NCBI RefSeq assembly: GCF_016587415.1
Contig: NZ_BNJI01000001.1
Location: forward strand, 5,371,501 to 5,435,500
Origin: Ktedonobacter sp. SOSP1-85
Lineage (GTDB): Bacteria; Chloroflexota; Ktedonobacteria; Ktedonobacterales; Ktedonobacteraceae
DNA: 64,000 bases
Direction of reading: 5' to 3'
The notes beneath the pieces are model-generated. The model did no database searches. It saw only the letters and a list, made by a program, of their open reading frames with translations, and had not been told where the DNA came from. This document shows, piece after piece, positions 53,211 to 61,796 of this stretch; within the stretch, counting starts at the first letter, position 1, and the number at the start of each line of letters is the position of its first letter. A program made the position numbers and the translations under genes.

Positions 53211-54110
53211 ATGAACTTCTCACAACTCCAGTGTTTTGTCGCTCTGGTCGAAACGGGGAGCTTCACTGAAGCTGCCTATTCGCTTGATTTAACGCAATCA
53301 ACGGTAAGTCATGCCCTGGCAGCCCTTGAAAGCGAGCTAGGGGTCACTCTCCTGGAACGCAACCGCAAAGGGGTGGTCGCGCTAACTATTGCTGGTCAAA
53401 GGGTCATTCCGCGTGTGCGCGCGCTCCTGGCACAGGCGGAGGCAATTGAACAAGAAGCAAAGGCTCTTCGTGGCGAGGTTTCAGGAAAACTCCGGCTGGG
53501 CACGGTTCACTCGATGTGTCCAGAGGTACTCGCCAGTGTATTGAAGCGTTTTCGAGCCTTGTATCCTGATATTGAAGTAGTGCTCTTTGAAGGCGCCATG
53601 CAAGAAGTGAGTGAGTGGCTTGGGAACAGCGTCATTGATGTCGGTTTCGTGTTTCATTCTGCGTGTGGACTTGAGAGTAAGCTGATTACGACGGACGAGT
53701 TGTGTGTGATCGTTCCACCGGGACATCGTTTTCACACGGAGACCGCCGTGCCTCCAGGAACGTTGCGCGACGAAGAGCTGATTATGGCAAAGACTGGATG
53801 CGTATCTCAGTTAATGGAGATGGTAAACTTTGAGTCAGGCGGAGCCAGGCCACATGTGCGTTATCAAGCCAGCGACAGCACCACGATCGTTGCTATGGTT
53901 CGAGAGGGCCTTGGGATTACGCTTATGCCGCGTATGATGCTTCCACAGAAGCTTGAAGGAGTGCTTGCTCTTTCGCTTGATCCTCCACAATATGTCCCAA
54001 TTGGACTCGCCGTTCGCTCGCGGGACACGGCCTCTCCGGGAGCGCAATTGTTTGTTCAGGCGGCACTGACCTGGACGCAAGAACAGGCAACGTTGCTTCG
54101 CGAAAAATAG
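53211..54110 (+). CDS. LysR-family transcriptional regulator
   Basis: Start placed at ATG 53211 (MNFSQLQCFVALVETGSF), the usual LysR start; ATG 53196 is possible, 53166 is excluded by the promoter. The 299-residue product has a winged HTH (FTEAAYSLDLTQSTVSHALAALESELGVTLLER) and a LysR substrate-binding domain (GKLRLGTVHSMCPEVLASVLKRFRALYPDIEVVLFEG, then GLGITLMPRMMLP). It is divergent from the nitroreductase gene 117 bases away, the classic arrangement of a LysR regulator and its target. The inducer is not evident. Confidence 0.9.
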   Translation: MNFSQLQCFVALVETGSFTEAAYSLDLTQSTVSHALAALESELGVTLLERNRKGVVALTIAGQRVIPRVRALLAQAEAIEQEAKALRGEVSGKLRLGTVHSMCPEVLASVLKRFRALYPDIEVVLFEGAMQEVSEWLGNSVIDVGFVFHSACGLESKLITTDELCVIVPPGHRFHTETAVPPGTLRDEELIMAKTGCVSQLMEMVNFESGGARPHVRYQASDSTTIVAMVREGLGITLMPRMMLPQKLEGVLALSLDPPQYVPIGLAVRSRDTASPGAQLFVQAALTWTQEQATLLREK

Positions 54111-54158
54111 TTCATGCGTTGTATCCTTTCATTCAGGCTGGCTTTGTCTGTTGCCGCA

Positions 54159-55016
54159 TTACTCCTGCGCGGCGCGAGTAAAGCCTTCGTGCCAGTCCGG
54201 ATAGGAGGGTTGCCAGTTACAGAGGCGGCGGGCTTTGGCGTTTGTTGCTCCGCGAGCGGCACGGGGTTGGGTTGTGCTTATGGGCGGGGGTGGGGCATGA
54301 AGGGTCGCTGCGTAGATTGGGAGCCAGGCAGTGCCGGGGGCTGGCACATCGTCCACGACATTGAAGACGCCCCTAGGCCAGCCCAAAGCGAGCAAGGTAG
54401 CACGTGCGGCGTCATCGACGTGGAGGAAGGAGGTTATACCCTCATCGGCGGTCACCTGGCCCTGTCTTACCTGCTCTGCAATAGAGCCGTCAGGAGCATA
54501 CCATGTTCCAGGCCCGTAGAGTAGTCCGTAGCGCAGCACGATACCTCGCTCCATCTCGCCAACCGCCTGTTCAAGCGCCTGGACCCCTTCAACAGTTGTG
54601 CAGCGCGGTTCCGGGGCTTCGATGTCTAGGGGAACACCCTCATCAGCTGGCCCCTTGCCGGGCGTGTAAGCCCAGGCGATACTTTGTGCGATGAGATGGC
54701 GCACTCCCGCCTCATGGGCAGCGTCAACCAGGTTCCGCGTCCCTTCCCGTCGTATACGGGCATTTGCCGCGAGATCCCGCATACCAAGGTCTGTAAGTTG
54801 GTGGATGACCACGTCCGGCTGTACCTCGCGCATAGTTTTGAAGAGTTCCTCGCGATCAAACACGTCAACAATTACGGGAAACGCGCCTAGTTTCTGAAGC
54901 ATCTCTCTCTTCTCGATTGCGCGTGTCGTTCCGATCACTTCATGGCCTGACTCGACCAGTAAAGGGATGAGCCTGCGCCCAATAACTCCTGCAGCACCCA
55001 CAAGTAATATCTTCAT
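54159..55016 (-). CDS. NAD-dependent epimerase/dehydratase-like SDR
   Basis: The 285-residue product starts MKILLVGAAGVIGRRLIPLLVESGHEV, with the GxxGxxG dinucleotide-binding turn. RRIREGTRNL-like and SIAWAYTPGKGP sequences occupy the SDR core, but the usual YxxxK is replaced here by an AWAYTP context, so catalysis may differ. VLRYGLLYGPGTWYAPDGSIAEQVRQG and FLHVDDAARATLLAL are typical of extended atypical SDRs. It converges with the LysR gene across 48 bases. Substrate unknown. Confidence 0.82.
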   Translation of the reverse strand: MKILLVGAAGVIGRRLIPLLVESGHEVIGTTRAIEKREMLQKLGAFPVIVDVFDREELFKTMREVQPDVVIHQLTDLGMRDLAANARIRREGTRNLVDAAHEAGVRHLIAQSIAWAYTPGKGPADEGVPLDIEAPEPRCTTVEGVQALEQAVGEMERGIVLRYGLLYGPGTWYAPDGSIAEQVRQGQVTADEGITSFLHVDDAARATLLALGWPRGVFNVVDDVPAPGTAWLPIYAATLHAPPPPISTTQPRAARGATNAKARRLCNWQPSYPDWHEGFTRAAQE

Positions 55017-55018
55017 CT

Positions 55019-55234
55019 CTAACTTTCCTTCATTGTCTCTATCGTATCGTTTAAGGGAGACTTTATCATGAAAGTGGCTTGTGAAAAAGAGCCATTATGA
55101 GTTGGAATGAGATAGCCATTATTCGAAAATCTCTGACTGTGGTTCCACGAGAAGACCATGTATACCAACTTCTGCTCTTTCTCGATAAAACCGAGCTTTT
55201 CGTAGAGGGTTTTTGAGGTTGATCCACTTGTGTA
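55019..55234 (-). pseudogene. GNAT acetyltransferase C-terminal fragment
   Basis: Reading leftward from the IS edge: SGSTSKTLYEKLGFIEKEQKLVYMVFSWN. S..LYEKLGF is the last conserved element of GNAT enzymes. Everything upstream is replaced by the right end of an IS200/IS605-type element at 55235. Confidence 0.6.
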
Positions 55235-55905
55235 TTGACACTCCCCCGGATACATCCAGGGGGATTCTTCCTTCACCCAGGCAACTTGCAAACTCCCATT
55301 GCTAAAAGCTTGTAGAGGCCATCCTGTCCAGAAGCGTTTCAAGCACTCAAAGGTGCATCAGTTCCCATATGCCCTACGGTACTGAGAGCTTTTTGCAAAA
55401 TGTTACAAGCCGCATTGTGGTCCCTGTTTAGTACCACACCACAGCCAGTACAGACATGGGTACGCACGCTCAAACTCTTCTTGACGAGCGTACCGCACGC
55501 CGAACAGTTTTGACTGGTGTAGTGAGGTGAAACGGCAATCACAGGGATACCATGCAAAGCGGCGTAGTAGTTCACCCAGGCGAGAAACCGTCCCCATCCA
55601 GCATCGCTGATGCTTTTCGCAAGGTGCCTGTTTCTCACCATATTGCGAATCTGCAAGTCTTCAAAGGCAATCAGGTCGTGAGACGAGACGAGCGCGTTCG
55701 CTGCCTTACGGGCGAAATCTTCACGCTGCCTTTGGACTTTTAAATGCGCTTTGGCGACGGCTTGACGGGCTTTCTTGCGATTAGCTGATTTCTTCTGTTT
55801 CTTGGAGAGGCGACGTTGCAACCGTTTGAGACGCTTTTCCGCTGTTTTCCCTTTCCTGCTGTCACTTTTGACCTCTTCAGAGAGGAAGACGCAATACTGT
55901 CTGCA
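55235..55905 (-). mobile_element. Truncated IS200/IS605-type element (right end and tnpB part)
   Basis: On the minus strand it runs from a tnpB segment to a right end with hairpin CCCCCTGGATGTATCCGGGGG (55263-55243) followed by TCAA, similar to the right end of the miniature element in the AsnC gene. The left part is missing: the sequence changes near 55905 to a MerR-type promoter. Confidence 0.7.
55339..55905 (-). pseudogene. tnpB: tnpB, C-terminal two-thirds only
   Basis: From an in-frame stretch CVFLSEEVKSDSRKGK the protein reads EKRLKRLQRRLSKKQKKSANRKKA, then LIAFEDLQIRNM (Glu), the zinc finger CSACGTLV..CTGCG, and NRDHNAACNIL (last Asp). The N-terminal ~200 residues with the first RuvC Asp are missing. 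An internal ATG at 55821 could start a 160-residue protein, but it would not be a nuclease. Confidence 0.8.
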
Positions 55906-55908
55906 TTA

Positions 55909-56025
55909 AACATACATCTTTGAGTGCACTCTCAGTCAAGAGGAAAGTGGAGTTTTTTGTCTCTTAACGAAGGCAAGCAAGAGTGCCAGACCCCTTGACT
56001 AAGAGTGCACTCAAAGGTGTAGGCT
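55909..56025. promoter_or_regulatory. Pair of divergent MerR-type promoters
   Basis: Rightward: TTGACT (55995-56000), a 19-base spacer, TAGGCT (56020-56025). Leftward: TTGACT (55939-55934), a 19-base spacer, TATGTT (55914-55909). Both spacers contain the dyad GAGTGCACTC. A spacer of 19 bases with the operator inside it is the hallmark of MerR-family activated promoters. The two arms are inverted copies with 26 of 29 bases alike. The rightward one serves the aldo-keto reductase; the leftward one now points into a tnpB fragment. Confidence 0.78.
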
Positions 56026-56166
56026 TCGATCTATGAACATGTGGAGAAGGAACGCAGCCAGTCAGATACGTCATCTATTGTGTGACAGATACGCATCTGA
56101 TTTGCCTTTTTCGACTACTATGCACGTTTTTATGATGTAATTCTATTTCCAGAAAGGGAAAAGAAT

Positions 56167-57069
56167 ATGATGGAGAACAGAAACGAGCAAATCGCGGCAG
56201 CAAGCGGTGTCTTTGCGATTGGTGGTGATTTGCCGGTCTCTCGTCTCGGCTTTGGGGCAATGCGCCTCACTGGTGAGGGCATCTGGGGACCGCCAAAGGA
56301 TAAGGATGCGGCAATCGCTGTCTTGAAGCGCGCATGGGACCTGGGGATCACCCTCATTGATACCGCCGAAGCATATGGACCCGAGATCAGTGAGTCCTTG
56401 ATTGCCGAAGCTCTCTACCCCTATCCAAAGGGCCTGGTTATTGCCACGAAGGGTGGTTTGCTACGTACTGGCCCTAACCAGTTTCGACCTGATGGACGTC
56501 CACAGCGCCTGCGCCAGGATCTGGAAGGCAGCTTGCGACGTCTGCGCGTTGATCAGATCGACGTGTATCAATTGCATTATCCTGATCCGAACGTGCCGTT
56601 TGAAGACTCTGTAGGTGAGATCGCCAAGATGAAAGCTGAGGGCAAGATCCGCCATGTCGGTCTCTCCAATGTGACCATTGATCAGCTTACGGCGGCGCAG
56701 AAGATTGTACCCATTGTGACGGTGCAAAACCACTACAATCTGGAGCAACCACAGGCTGTGGGGATAGACATCCAGCAAACCGCAGCATTGATCGATCTGT
56801 GCGCACAAGAGAACATCGGCTTTATTCCCTGGCATCCTCGGTCGGTCGGTGACTTGGCACGTCCAGGGAGTGTCCTGGATCAGATTGCCAGGCGCTACAA
56901 CGCACAATCCAGCCAGATTGCCCTGGCATGGTTGCTGAAACGCTCACCAACGATCCTGCCCATCCCCGGCACCGCTTCGGTCAAGCACTTTGAAGAGAAC
57001 GTCGAGGCTGCCAAGATCAGACTGAGCCAGGACGAGTTCGAGGCGATTCGCCGTGTTGCTCACGCGTAG
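56167..57069 (+). CDS. Aldo/keto reductase
   Basis: AAAGGG lies before tandem ATGs (56167, 56170). The 300-residue product is a complete AKR barrel with the catalytic tetrad Asp 65 and Tyr 70 (LIDTAEAYG), Lys 95 (IATKGG) and His 137 (YQLHYPD). GLSNVTIDQL and IPIPGTASVKHFEENV, the NADPH-binding loop, are also present. It belongs to the AKR group that reduces small aldehydes and alpha-dicarbonyls. Control by a MerR-type activator sensing aldehydes or redox stress is suggested by the promoter; a role in aldehyde detoxification is inferred. Confidence 0.92.
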   Translation: MMENRNEQIAAASGVFAIGGDLPVSRLGFGAMRLTGEGIWGPPKDKDAAIAVLKRAWDLGITLIDTAEAYGPEISESLIAEALYPYPKGLVIATKGGLLRTGPNQFRPDGRPQRLRQDLEGSLRRLRVDQIDVYQLHYPDPNVPFEDSVGEIAKMKAEGKIRHVGLSNVTIDQLTAAQKIVPIVTVQNHYNLEQPQAVGIDIQQTAALIDLCAQENIGFIPWHPRSVGDLARPGSVLDQIARRYNAQSSQIALAWLLKRSPTILPIPGTASVKHFEENVEAAKIRLSQDEFEAIRRVAHA

Positions 57070-57485
57070 GACGTTCCCTCTTGTGGTACTGGTAAATTAG
57101 GTAAAACTTGGTTCTTGGTACGACTCACTGCTGGCGAATCCCTCCCTATCGCATCAGGAAGGCATCGTAAAAAGCGCGTCTGGATTTCAATCACACTGAA
57201 GGCCCTTGGATCTTCAGCATCATGTATCAGAGATCAACATATGCATCTTTTGCTGCCCATTTGCCTGGTTCATATGTCTTCGTTGATCCGAGCCGGTCAC
57301 AGTGTCTCTGTTGCTTGGCTGTCTCATCACTCTCTGTGAGGTTCGCCAGCAGTATGACATTTGGTGATTCGATTCAGGGCTCTGAAAATGATCTCTGCCG
57401 TCCCTGGCCAGGGTCCCATGCCATGCTGAAATGAGCAGCCATGTGCTATAGTAAGCCTGAGTTACGACTGGGAAGGAAGGTTTTT
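57070..57485. other. 416-bp intergenic region with one arm of a long inverted repeat
   Basis: GTGGTACTGGTAAATT and following bases (57083-57124) recur in inverse orientation at 57956-57995. ACATTTGGTGATTCGA (about 57357-57372) recurs inverted at 57941-57956. No gene is recognised. Confidence 0.5.
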
Positions 57486-57995
57486 ATGCTGATGGCTATC
57501 TCTCACTTTGTGGTGACCCTGGTTGATCGCACGATGACCTGGGTCTATGAAAAGAGCGACGGGCGGCTGGGAAGTCGCCTGGGGAAAATGGGAATGTTAG
57601 TACTCCATACAACCGGGCGCAAAAGCGGCGAGAAGCGCAGTCACACCTTGCAGTATATGCCTGATGGAGCCAATTATGTGATCGTGGCCAGTAATAACGG
57701 TCAAGATCGTCATCCAGGCTGGTATCACAACGTACTCAGCAATCCTCACGTGCGCATCCAGATTGGACGCCACCGGCAGGCCGCGCAGGCCACCGTGGCC
57801 GGACCGGAGGAGTACGCTCAACTGTGGCCGCGGCTAATTGCCCAGAATCCTCCATGGGAAGCGTATGCCAGACGCACCACCCGCAAGATTCCTGTGGTGA
57901 TCTTGCATCCGCTGGCCTGAAAGAGGAGAGCGTTGGGAAAGTCGAATCACCAAATGTGTGCCAGACTCAAGTTTTGCCCAATTTACCAGTACCAC
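57083..57995. repeat. Long inverted repeats bracketing an oxidoreductase gene
   Basis: Left arm from 57083 and right arm ending at 57995 share GTGGTACTGGTAAATT(A/G)GG(T/C)AAAACTTG in inverse orientation, about 27 of 29 bases. They resemble terminal inverted repeats of an IS. Only the F420-type oxidoreductase gene lies between them (913 bp in all), with no transposase. No target duplication is obvious. Confidence 0.6.
57486..57920 (+). CDS. Deazaflavin (F420)-dependent nitroreductase-family protein
   Basis: ATG 57486 follows GGAAGGAAGG at proper spacing; the upstream ATG at 57441 has none. The 144-residue product fits the DDN/deazaflavin-dependent nitroreductase family: LGKMGMLVLHTTGRKSGEKRSHTLQYMPDG (split-barrel strand with the R-K-S-G phosphate-binding turn), YVIVASNNGQDRHPGWYHNVLSNPHVRIQIG, and a C-terminal helix. 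These enzymes use reduced F420 for nitro or enone reduction; Chloroflexota are known to make F420. It is bracketed by long inverted repeats. Confidence 0.88.
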   Translation: MLMAISHFVVTLVDRTMTWVYEKSDGRLGSRLGKMGMLVLHTTGRKSGEKRSHTLQYMPDGANYVIVASNNGQDRHPGWYHNVLSNPHVRIQIGRHRQAAQATVAGPEEYAQLWPRLIAQNPPWEAYARRTTRKIPVVILHPLA

Positions 57996-58357
57996 CATAA
58001 TGTCCCATAAGAGTGTCATCCTCATAAGAGGGAGGTACCAGAGGAGAGATCCGTGGGTATCTATCCATACTGGCATCAGCACCAGTTCGTCGAGCGAAAC
58101 CCTTTGCCGGTTCCTAGTGCATGATCACGTGGCCTGTTTGGGAGATGGCACAACCCACTCTGGTGATTATCAGTGGTCTTGCCCGGTACGCCGATCCGCT
58201 GAGGCAAGGAGGCGGGTCGACTCTTCCCAAAGGCGGACGACATTTGTTGCGTTGAAGGCATACGGAGCAACCGGCAACGCTACTCCTCTCCCCGAGGAAG
58301 GAACGCTTCTTTCCTTCCCATGCCTCTAGGCAGGGGTATCCAGAAGCGGGAGGTCTG
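57996..58357. other. 362-bp intergenic region
   Basis: No gene is recognised. GGGAGG at the right end is the ribosome-binding site of the next gene. Promoter elements were not identified. Confidence 0.4.
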
Positions 58358-59191
58358 ATGAAAAAGATTGTTGTTACCGGCGGTAGTGGCAAGGCCGGGA
58401 GAGCCGTGATTCGCGAGCTCATAGATCATAATTATGAAGTACTCAATGTCGATCTGGTGCCACCTCGTGAAGAGATTTCACCATTCCTTAAAGTTGACCT
58501 GACAGATTTGGGGCAGACCATCGAGGTGCTTCAAGGAGCCTATGGCGTCGTGCATCTCGGCGCGATCCCGGCACCTGGCAGGCAGACAGAGGGCACAACC
58601 TTTCGCAATAATACGCTCAGTACATACAATATTTTTAGCGCAGCTGTTTCATTAGGCCTGAAGCGCGTTGTATGGGCATCAAGTGAGACCACACTGGGCC
58701 TGCCTTTCGACCGTGAGAAACCCAGTTATGCTCCTATCGATGAACAGCATCCTCTCTATCCAGAGTCCAGCTATGCGCTCTCCAAAGTCATTAGTGAAGA
58801 GATGGCACGGCAATTCAACCGCTGGAGTGGCATCCCTTTTGTAGGTTTGCGCTTCTCTAATATCATGGAGCCACACGACTACGCTCGCTTTCCATCGTTT
58901 TCAGAGGACGTACTGACGCGCAAATGGAATTTGTGGGGATACGTCGATGCCCGTGATGTCGCACAGAGTTGCCGCCTGGGTCTCGAAGCCGATATCACTG
59001 GCGCTGAAACCTTTATTATTGCCGCTGCGGATACTACACAGAATCAGACCAACAGCGAGTTAATGGCCGAAGTCTACCCCAGCGTGCCACTACGTGAGGG
59101 AGTCGGCGAGCATGAGACACTGCTCTCGATCGACAAAGCCCGCAAACTACTAGGCTACAATCCCAAATATTCCTGGCGCAAACAGGTATAG
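58358..59191 (+). CDS. NAD-dependent epimerase/dehydratase (extended SDR)
   Basis: GGGAGG lies four bases before the ATG. The 277-residue product begins MKKIVVTGGSGKAGRAVIREL (GxxGxxG), has VHLGAIPAP (NAD-binding strand), a Ser-Ser at VVWASSETTLG, and the catalytic Tyr-Lys in YPESSYALSKVISEEMARQF. GLRFSNIMEP and the C-terminal KARKLLGYNPKYSW are family-typical. It probably acts on a nucleotide sugar or uronate. The next feature downstream is a large perfect palindrome. Confidence 0.88.
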   Translation: MKKIVVTGGSGKAGRAVIRELIDHNYEVLNVDLVPPREEISPFLKVDLTDLGQTIEVLQGAYGVVHLGAIPAPGRQTEGTTFRNNTLSTYNIFSAAVSLGLKRVVWASSETTLGLPFDREKPSYAPIDEQHPLYPESSYALSKVISEEMARQFNRWSGIPFVGLRFSNIMEPHDYARFPSFSEDVLTRKWNLWGYVDARDVAQSCRLGLEADITGAETFIIAAADTTQNQTNSELMAEVYPSVPLREGVGEHETLLSIDKARKLLGYNPKYSWRKQV

Positions 59192-59271
59192 TTCTGCTTC
59201 TGTTACAGAGATCGTGGCGAGAAAGCACCGGTCACTATCTCCACCCAACTTCGGGTGCGCGTCATGTCTTT

Positions 59272-59327
59272 GCACAGCCATTCATTTCTACCGGAGGCGC
59301 GCCTCCGGTAGAAATGAATGGCTGTGC
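59272..59327. repeat. 56-bp perfect palindrome
   Basis: Two 28-base arms (59272-59299 and 59300-59327) are exact complements with no spacer; the centre is GGCGCGCC. It lies 80 bases after the epimerase stop and 85 bases before the tnpB stop. It could act as a bidirectional terminator, but the absence of a loop and the exact symmetry are unusual. Confidence 0.85.
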
Positions 59328-59399
59328 TTGCAAAAAATTGATATGTATCCCTATACTTCTCTCTGTTTGCTTTCTGTTCCTGACTGCCATTCTAAACCT

Positions 59400-59550
59400 A
59401 CTCAAAGGTGCTTACACACCATCGAACAGGCTCAATTGCTGCACGTGCCCCTCACAGGATGCCTCCATGGCATCTACGCCGCTTTGGGTCGCCTGCAGCA
59501 CACCGCACTCGGTAAGCCGAGTGTGTGGCCCTCGCCGGGCAAGGAACCTC
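59400..59550 (-). ncRNA. Probable TnpB guide-RNA scaffold overlapping the tnpB 3' end
   Basis: A stem CACTCGG-TAAG-CCGAGTG at 59506-59523 takes the place of CACTCC..GGAGTG in the sister element at 31693-31710. The surrounding sequence is nearly identical. Paired changes that keep the stem indicate a functional RNA. Confidence 0.6.
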
Positions 59551-60662
59551 ATCAAGATGTTGACGGCGCTATTGTCGTCTCGATCCATGCTGAGTCCACA
59601 TTCCGCGCACTGATACGTTCTTTTCCACAGGGGCATGGCGTGCAGATTTCCACAGCCACTACACTGCTTGGACGTGTTGCGCTCATCTACGAACTGAAGC
59701 TCTTTCCCATACAGCTGGCATTTGTAGGTGAGCATCTGGACAAAGGCAGACAAGCCCCAGTCGTTATAGACTGCCCGATTGAGCGCCCTGTTGCGCTCCT
59801 GATGCTCTTTCATGACCATTTGCCGTTGAGAGAGATCCCCCACGACGACAGTTCTCTCAACCAATCGCCGTGCGATGAGATGCGACGCCTTGTGCAGGCT
59901 ATCGCGCTGTTTGTTGCGCTTCCTCTGTGAAACGCGCTTGTACACCTTGCTCAGATGAAGAGAGCGACGGGATTTCTTCTTGCACTTGCTACGTTTCGAA
60001 CGTAGCTTATCTCGTTGTCTGTTGTACCAACGCGAGCCTTTGAACCCACCGATGTGATAGATCCGGCCCTCTTGCGTGACGCCAGTTGCCAGCGTCTTGA
60101 TGCCCAGATCGAAAGCCACGGTGTCACCATCGCGTTTGGCTTGCTCGGGCTGTCGGTAGCTGAAAGAGGCGTAGTAGTTGCCCCTGCCATCGCGACTGAT
60201 GGCCACCTCTCCAAAGCCTTCGGGAGGCAGTTCCGTGAGTGCGGCACGGATGGCAGGAAAGCGTTTGTGCTTGCCCTTGCCTCCTGTGGGCAAGATGAGC
60301 GTGTTTCCCTCACGCGTGAGATACATCGCCGGATAACACAGGGTAAAGAAGCCATGGCGAGGTCGCACGCGGGGAAAGCCTGGGGTTTCCCCATTGGCGA
60401 CCCGACGAAAGAAGGCTTTCATGGCTGCATCCAGGCGATAGTAGACTTCGGCAAGCAACTTGCCATATACCTGATTGAGTTCAGGATCATAGGCACGACT
60501 CTCGGCCAGCGTTTTCTTGCAGGCGTTGAAGCGCCACGTCTCTCCGTCTCTGAGCCTCATGACCCACCAATTGTAGAGGCCTCTGCATTTGCCTTGCATG
60601 AACTCAAGGGTGGCCGTGTCTTGCTCGCTAAGGTCAAGCTTGATCTTTTTGCAGAGGAGCAT
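59412..60662 (-). CDS. tnpB: RNA-guided endonuclease TnpB (IS607 lineage)
   Basis: The 416-residue product is colinear with the TnpB at 31632-32855: MLLCKKIKLDLSEQDTATLEFMQGKCRGLYNWWVM at the start, RuvC Asp in VAFDLGIKTLATGVTQEG, VVVGDLSQRQMVMKEH, zinc finger CSGCGNLHAMP..CAECG, and MDRDDNSAVNIL. The C-terminal ~40 residues after VNIL are encoded by the RNA-structured region. It is intact. No recombinase accompanies it, so movement would depend on another copy. Confidence 0.9.
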   Translation of the reverse strand: MLLCKKIKLDLSEQDTATLEFMQGKCRGLYNWWVMRLRDGETWRFNACKKTLAESRAYDPELNQVYGKLLAEVYYRLDAAMKAFFRRVANGETPGFPRVRPRHGFFTLCYPAMYLTREGNTLILPTGGKGKHKRFPAIRAALTELPPEGFGEVAISRDGRGNYYASFSYRQPEQAKRDGDTVAFDLGIKTLATGVTQEGRIYHIGGFKGSRWYNRQRDKLRSKRSKCKKKSRRSLHLSKVYKRVSQRKRNKQRDSLHKASHLIARRLVERTVVVGDLSQRQMVMKEHQERNRALNRAVYNDWGLSAFVQMLTYKCQLYGKELQFVDERNTSKQCSGCGNLHAMPLWKRTYQCAECGLSMDRDDNSAVNILMRFLARRGPHTRLTECGVLQATQSGVDAMEASCEGHVQQLSLFDGV

Positions 60663-60768
60663 GAAACCCCTTCTCTTTCAACACCACCCCGAAAGGCGGA
60701 AAACATCTTCTCTTGCCAGAAACAGAAGATGCCCTGATGTAGAACATTCTTTCTTATTTGATGGGTGT

Positions 60769-60797
60769 ATCATACGATACTATCGTCTCTCTGTCAA
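60769..60797 (-). promoter_or_regulatory. Consensus promoter of tnpB
   Basis: On the minus strand: TTGACA (60797-60792), a 17-base spacer, TATGAT (60774-60769), about 105 bases before the tnpB start. Confidence 0.65.
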
Positions 60798-60976
60798 CGT
60801 ATACGAATGTGTGCAACAAGCGCACGTTTGATCATGTTTGCGCATCGTTTTGATTGCTGTTCTTATGCTCCTTCTGTTGAAATCATCAAACCATTCCTAT
60901 CTTCTCCGTTGGAAGACGTGTGTTTGGGATTGGGCGCGTCGTCCCGACGACCACACCCACTCTCGCCTTGCGCGCC

Positions 60977-61558
60977 TCAGATGCTAGGTGCATCCTTCGC
61001 TCGCGCGACCGAGTCGAGTGCCTCGTCTGGGATGCCGTGTTGTCCGAGAAAGAGGCTCAGTTGGGCCGCATGTTCCTGGACATGGCGCATGGTGTACAAC
61101 AGGAGTTCTAAATAGCTCACCAGCTTTCCCTCGGTCCAAGGGTAATCGACCTGTTGATGCGCTTTCTCGTCTGACAAATCAGCAATCGTTGTCTGGCATT
61201 TCTGGCGTATCTGCACCAGGTAGACGAGCAGCTCCTCCTTCGTATAGGGCCGTTCGGGCGACACGGCGGGGTTGCCCTCAGTCCAGATAAAGGGAGCGGG
61301 GGGAGCGAAGTCCTCCTCCCGGGAGCCCGAGAGATACAAGTCGAGCCAGAAGAGCGTATGATACACGATATACCAGAAATGAGCGAATTCCGGTGGGAGC
61401 CACGGCGGGAGGGAGTGGTCCGAGGGCGCGCTCCAGAGGCGCTCTTTCCACAGCGAGGCAGGGCAGGCTACCAGGGCATTTTTAAGCACATCGATAGCCG
61501 CGCCGAACTGCCACCACAGAGCGGTACGCAACGTCGTCTCCATCGGTTGTTCAGCCAT
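60977..61558 (-). CDS. DinB-like protein (four-helix, metal-binding)
   Basis: ATG 61558 (MAEQPMETTLRTALWWQFG) has AAAGGA upstream; the longer frame to 61603 is less likely. The 193-residue product fits the DinB/YfiT superfamily: four helices with His in WYIVYHTLFWLDLYL and in LLYTMRHVQEHAAQLSLFL, the usual metal-binding triad. Many members are bacillithiol- or mycothiol-dependent transferases; others have unknown roles. It is divergent from a second DinB-type gene. Confidence 0.82.
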   Translation of the reverse strand: MAEQPMETTLRTALWWQFGAAIDVLKNALVACPASLWKERLWSAPSDHSLPPWLPPEFAHFWYIVYHTLFWLDLYLSGSREEDFAPPAPFIWTEGNPAVSPERPYTKEELLVYLVQIRQKCQTTIADLSDEKAHQQVDYPWTEGKLVSYLELLLYTMRHVQEHAAQLSLFLGQHGIPDEALDSVARAKDAPSI

Positions 61559-61796
61559 AACATGTGTTCCTTTCTGCTTCTTTTCTCGACATGCTACCAC
61601 CAAAAGCGGTCAGTATCTACCCTCATATGTGCTCACCATCTCCTTGAGACGTAGCCCCATTCTGGATGGAATAGGCTGCTTTGATAAAGTGTTTTGTAGA
61701 GAGATGAACAATCTCAGCTTGCTCAAAAAAACAGGCTAGGATAAGACCTAAGATTCTTTTATTTTTCAACAAATGTCATTTAAGGAGAAAACCCCT

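Larger units (their letters stand above)
59395..60840 (-). mobile_element. IS607-type tnpB-only element
   Basis: The tnpB is a close relative of that in the complete IS607 element at 31590-33480, and both share the sequence TACTCAAA(T/G)GTGC at the 3' edge (59398 here). No recombinase gene is present. A promoter lies upstream of tnpB. The 5' edge is not defined. Confidence 0.6.

Noticed and set aside
55345..55355. ACTCAAAGGTG near the tnpB remnant stop, and again at 59399, considered as further MerR operators
   Set aside because: Only half of the dyad is present and there is no -35/-10 with a 19-base spacer; likely chance or an IS607-end motif.
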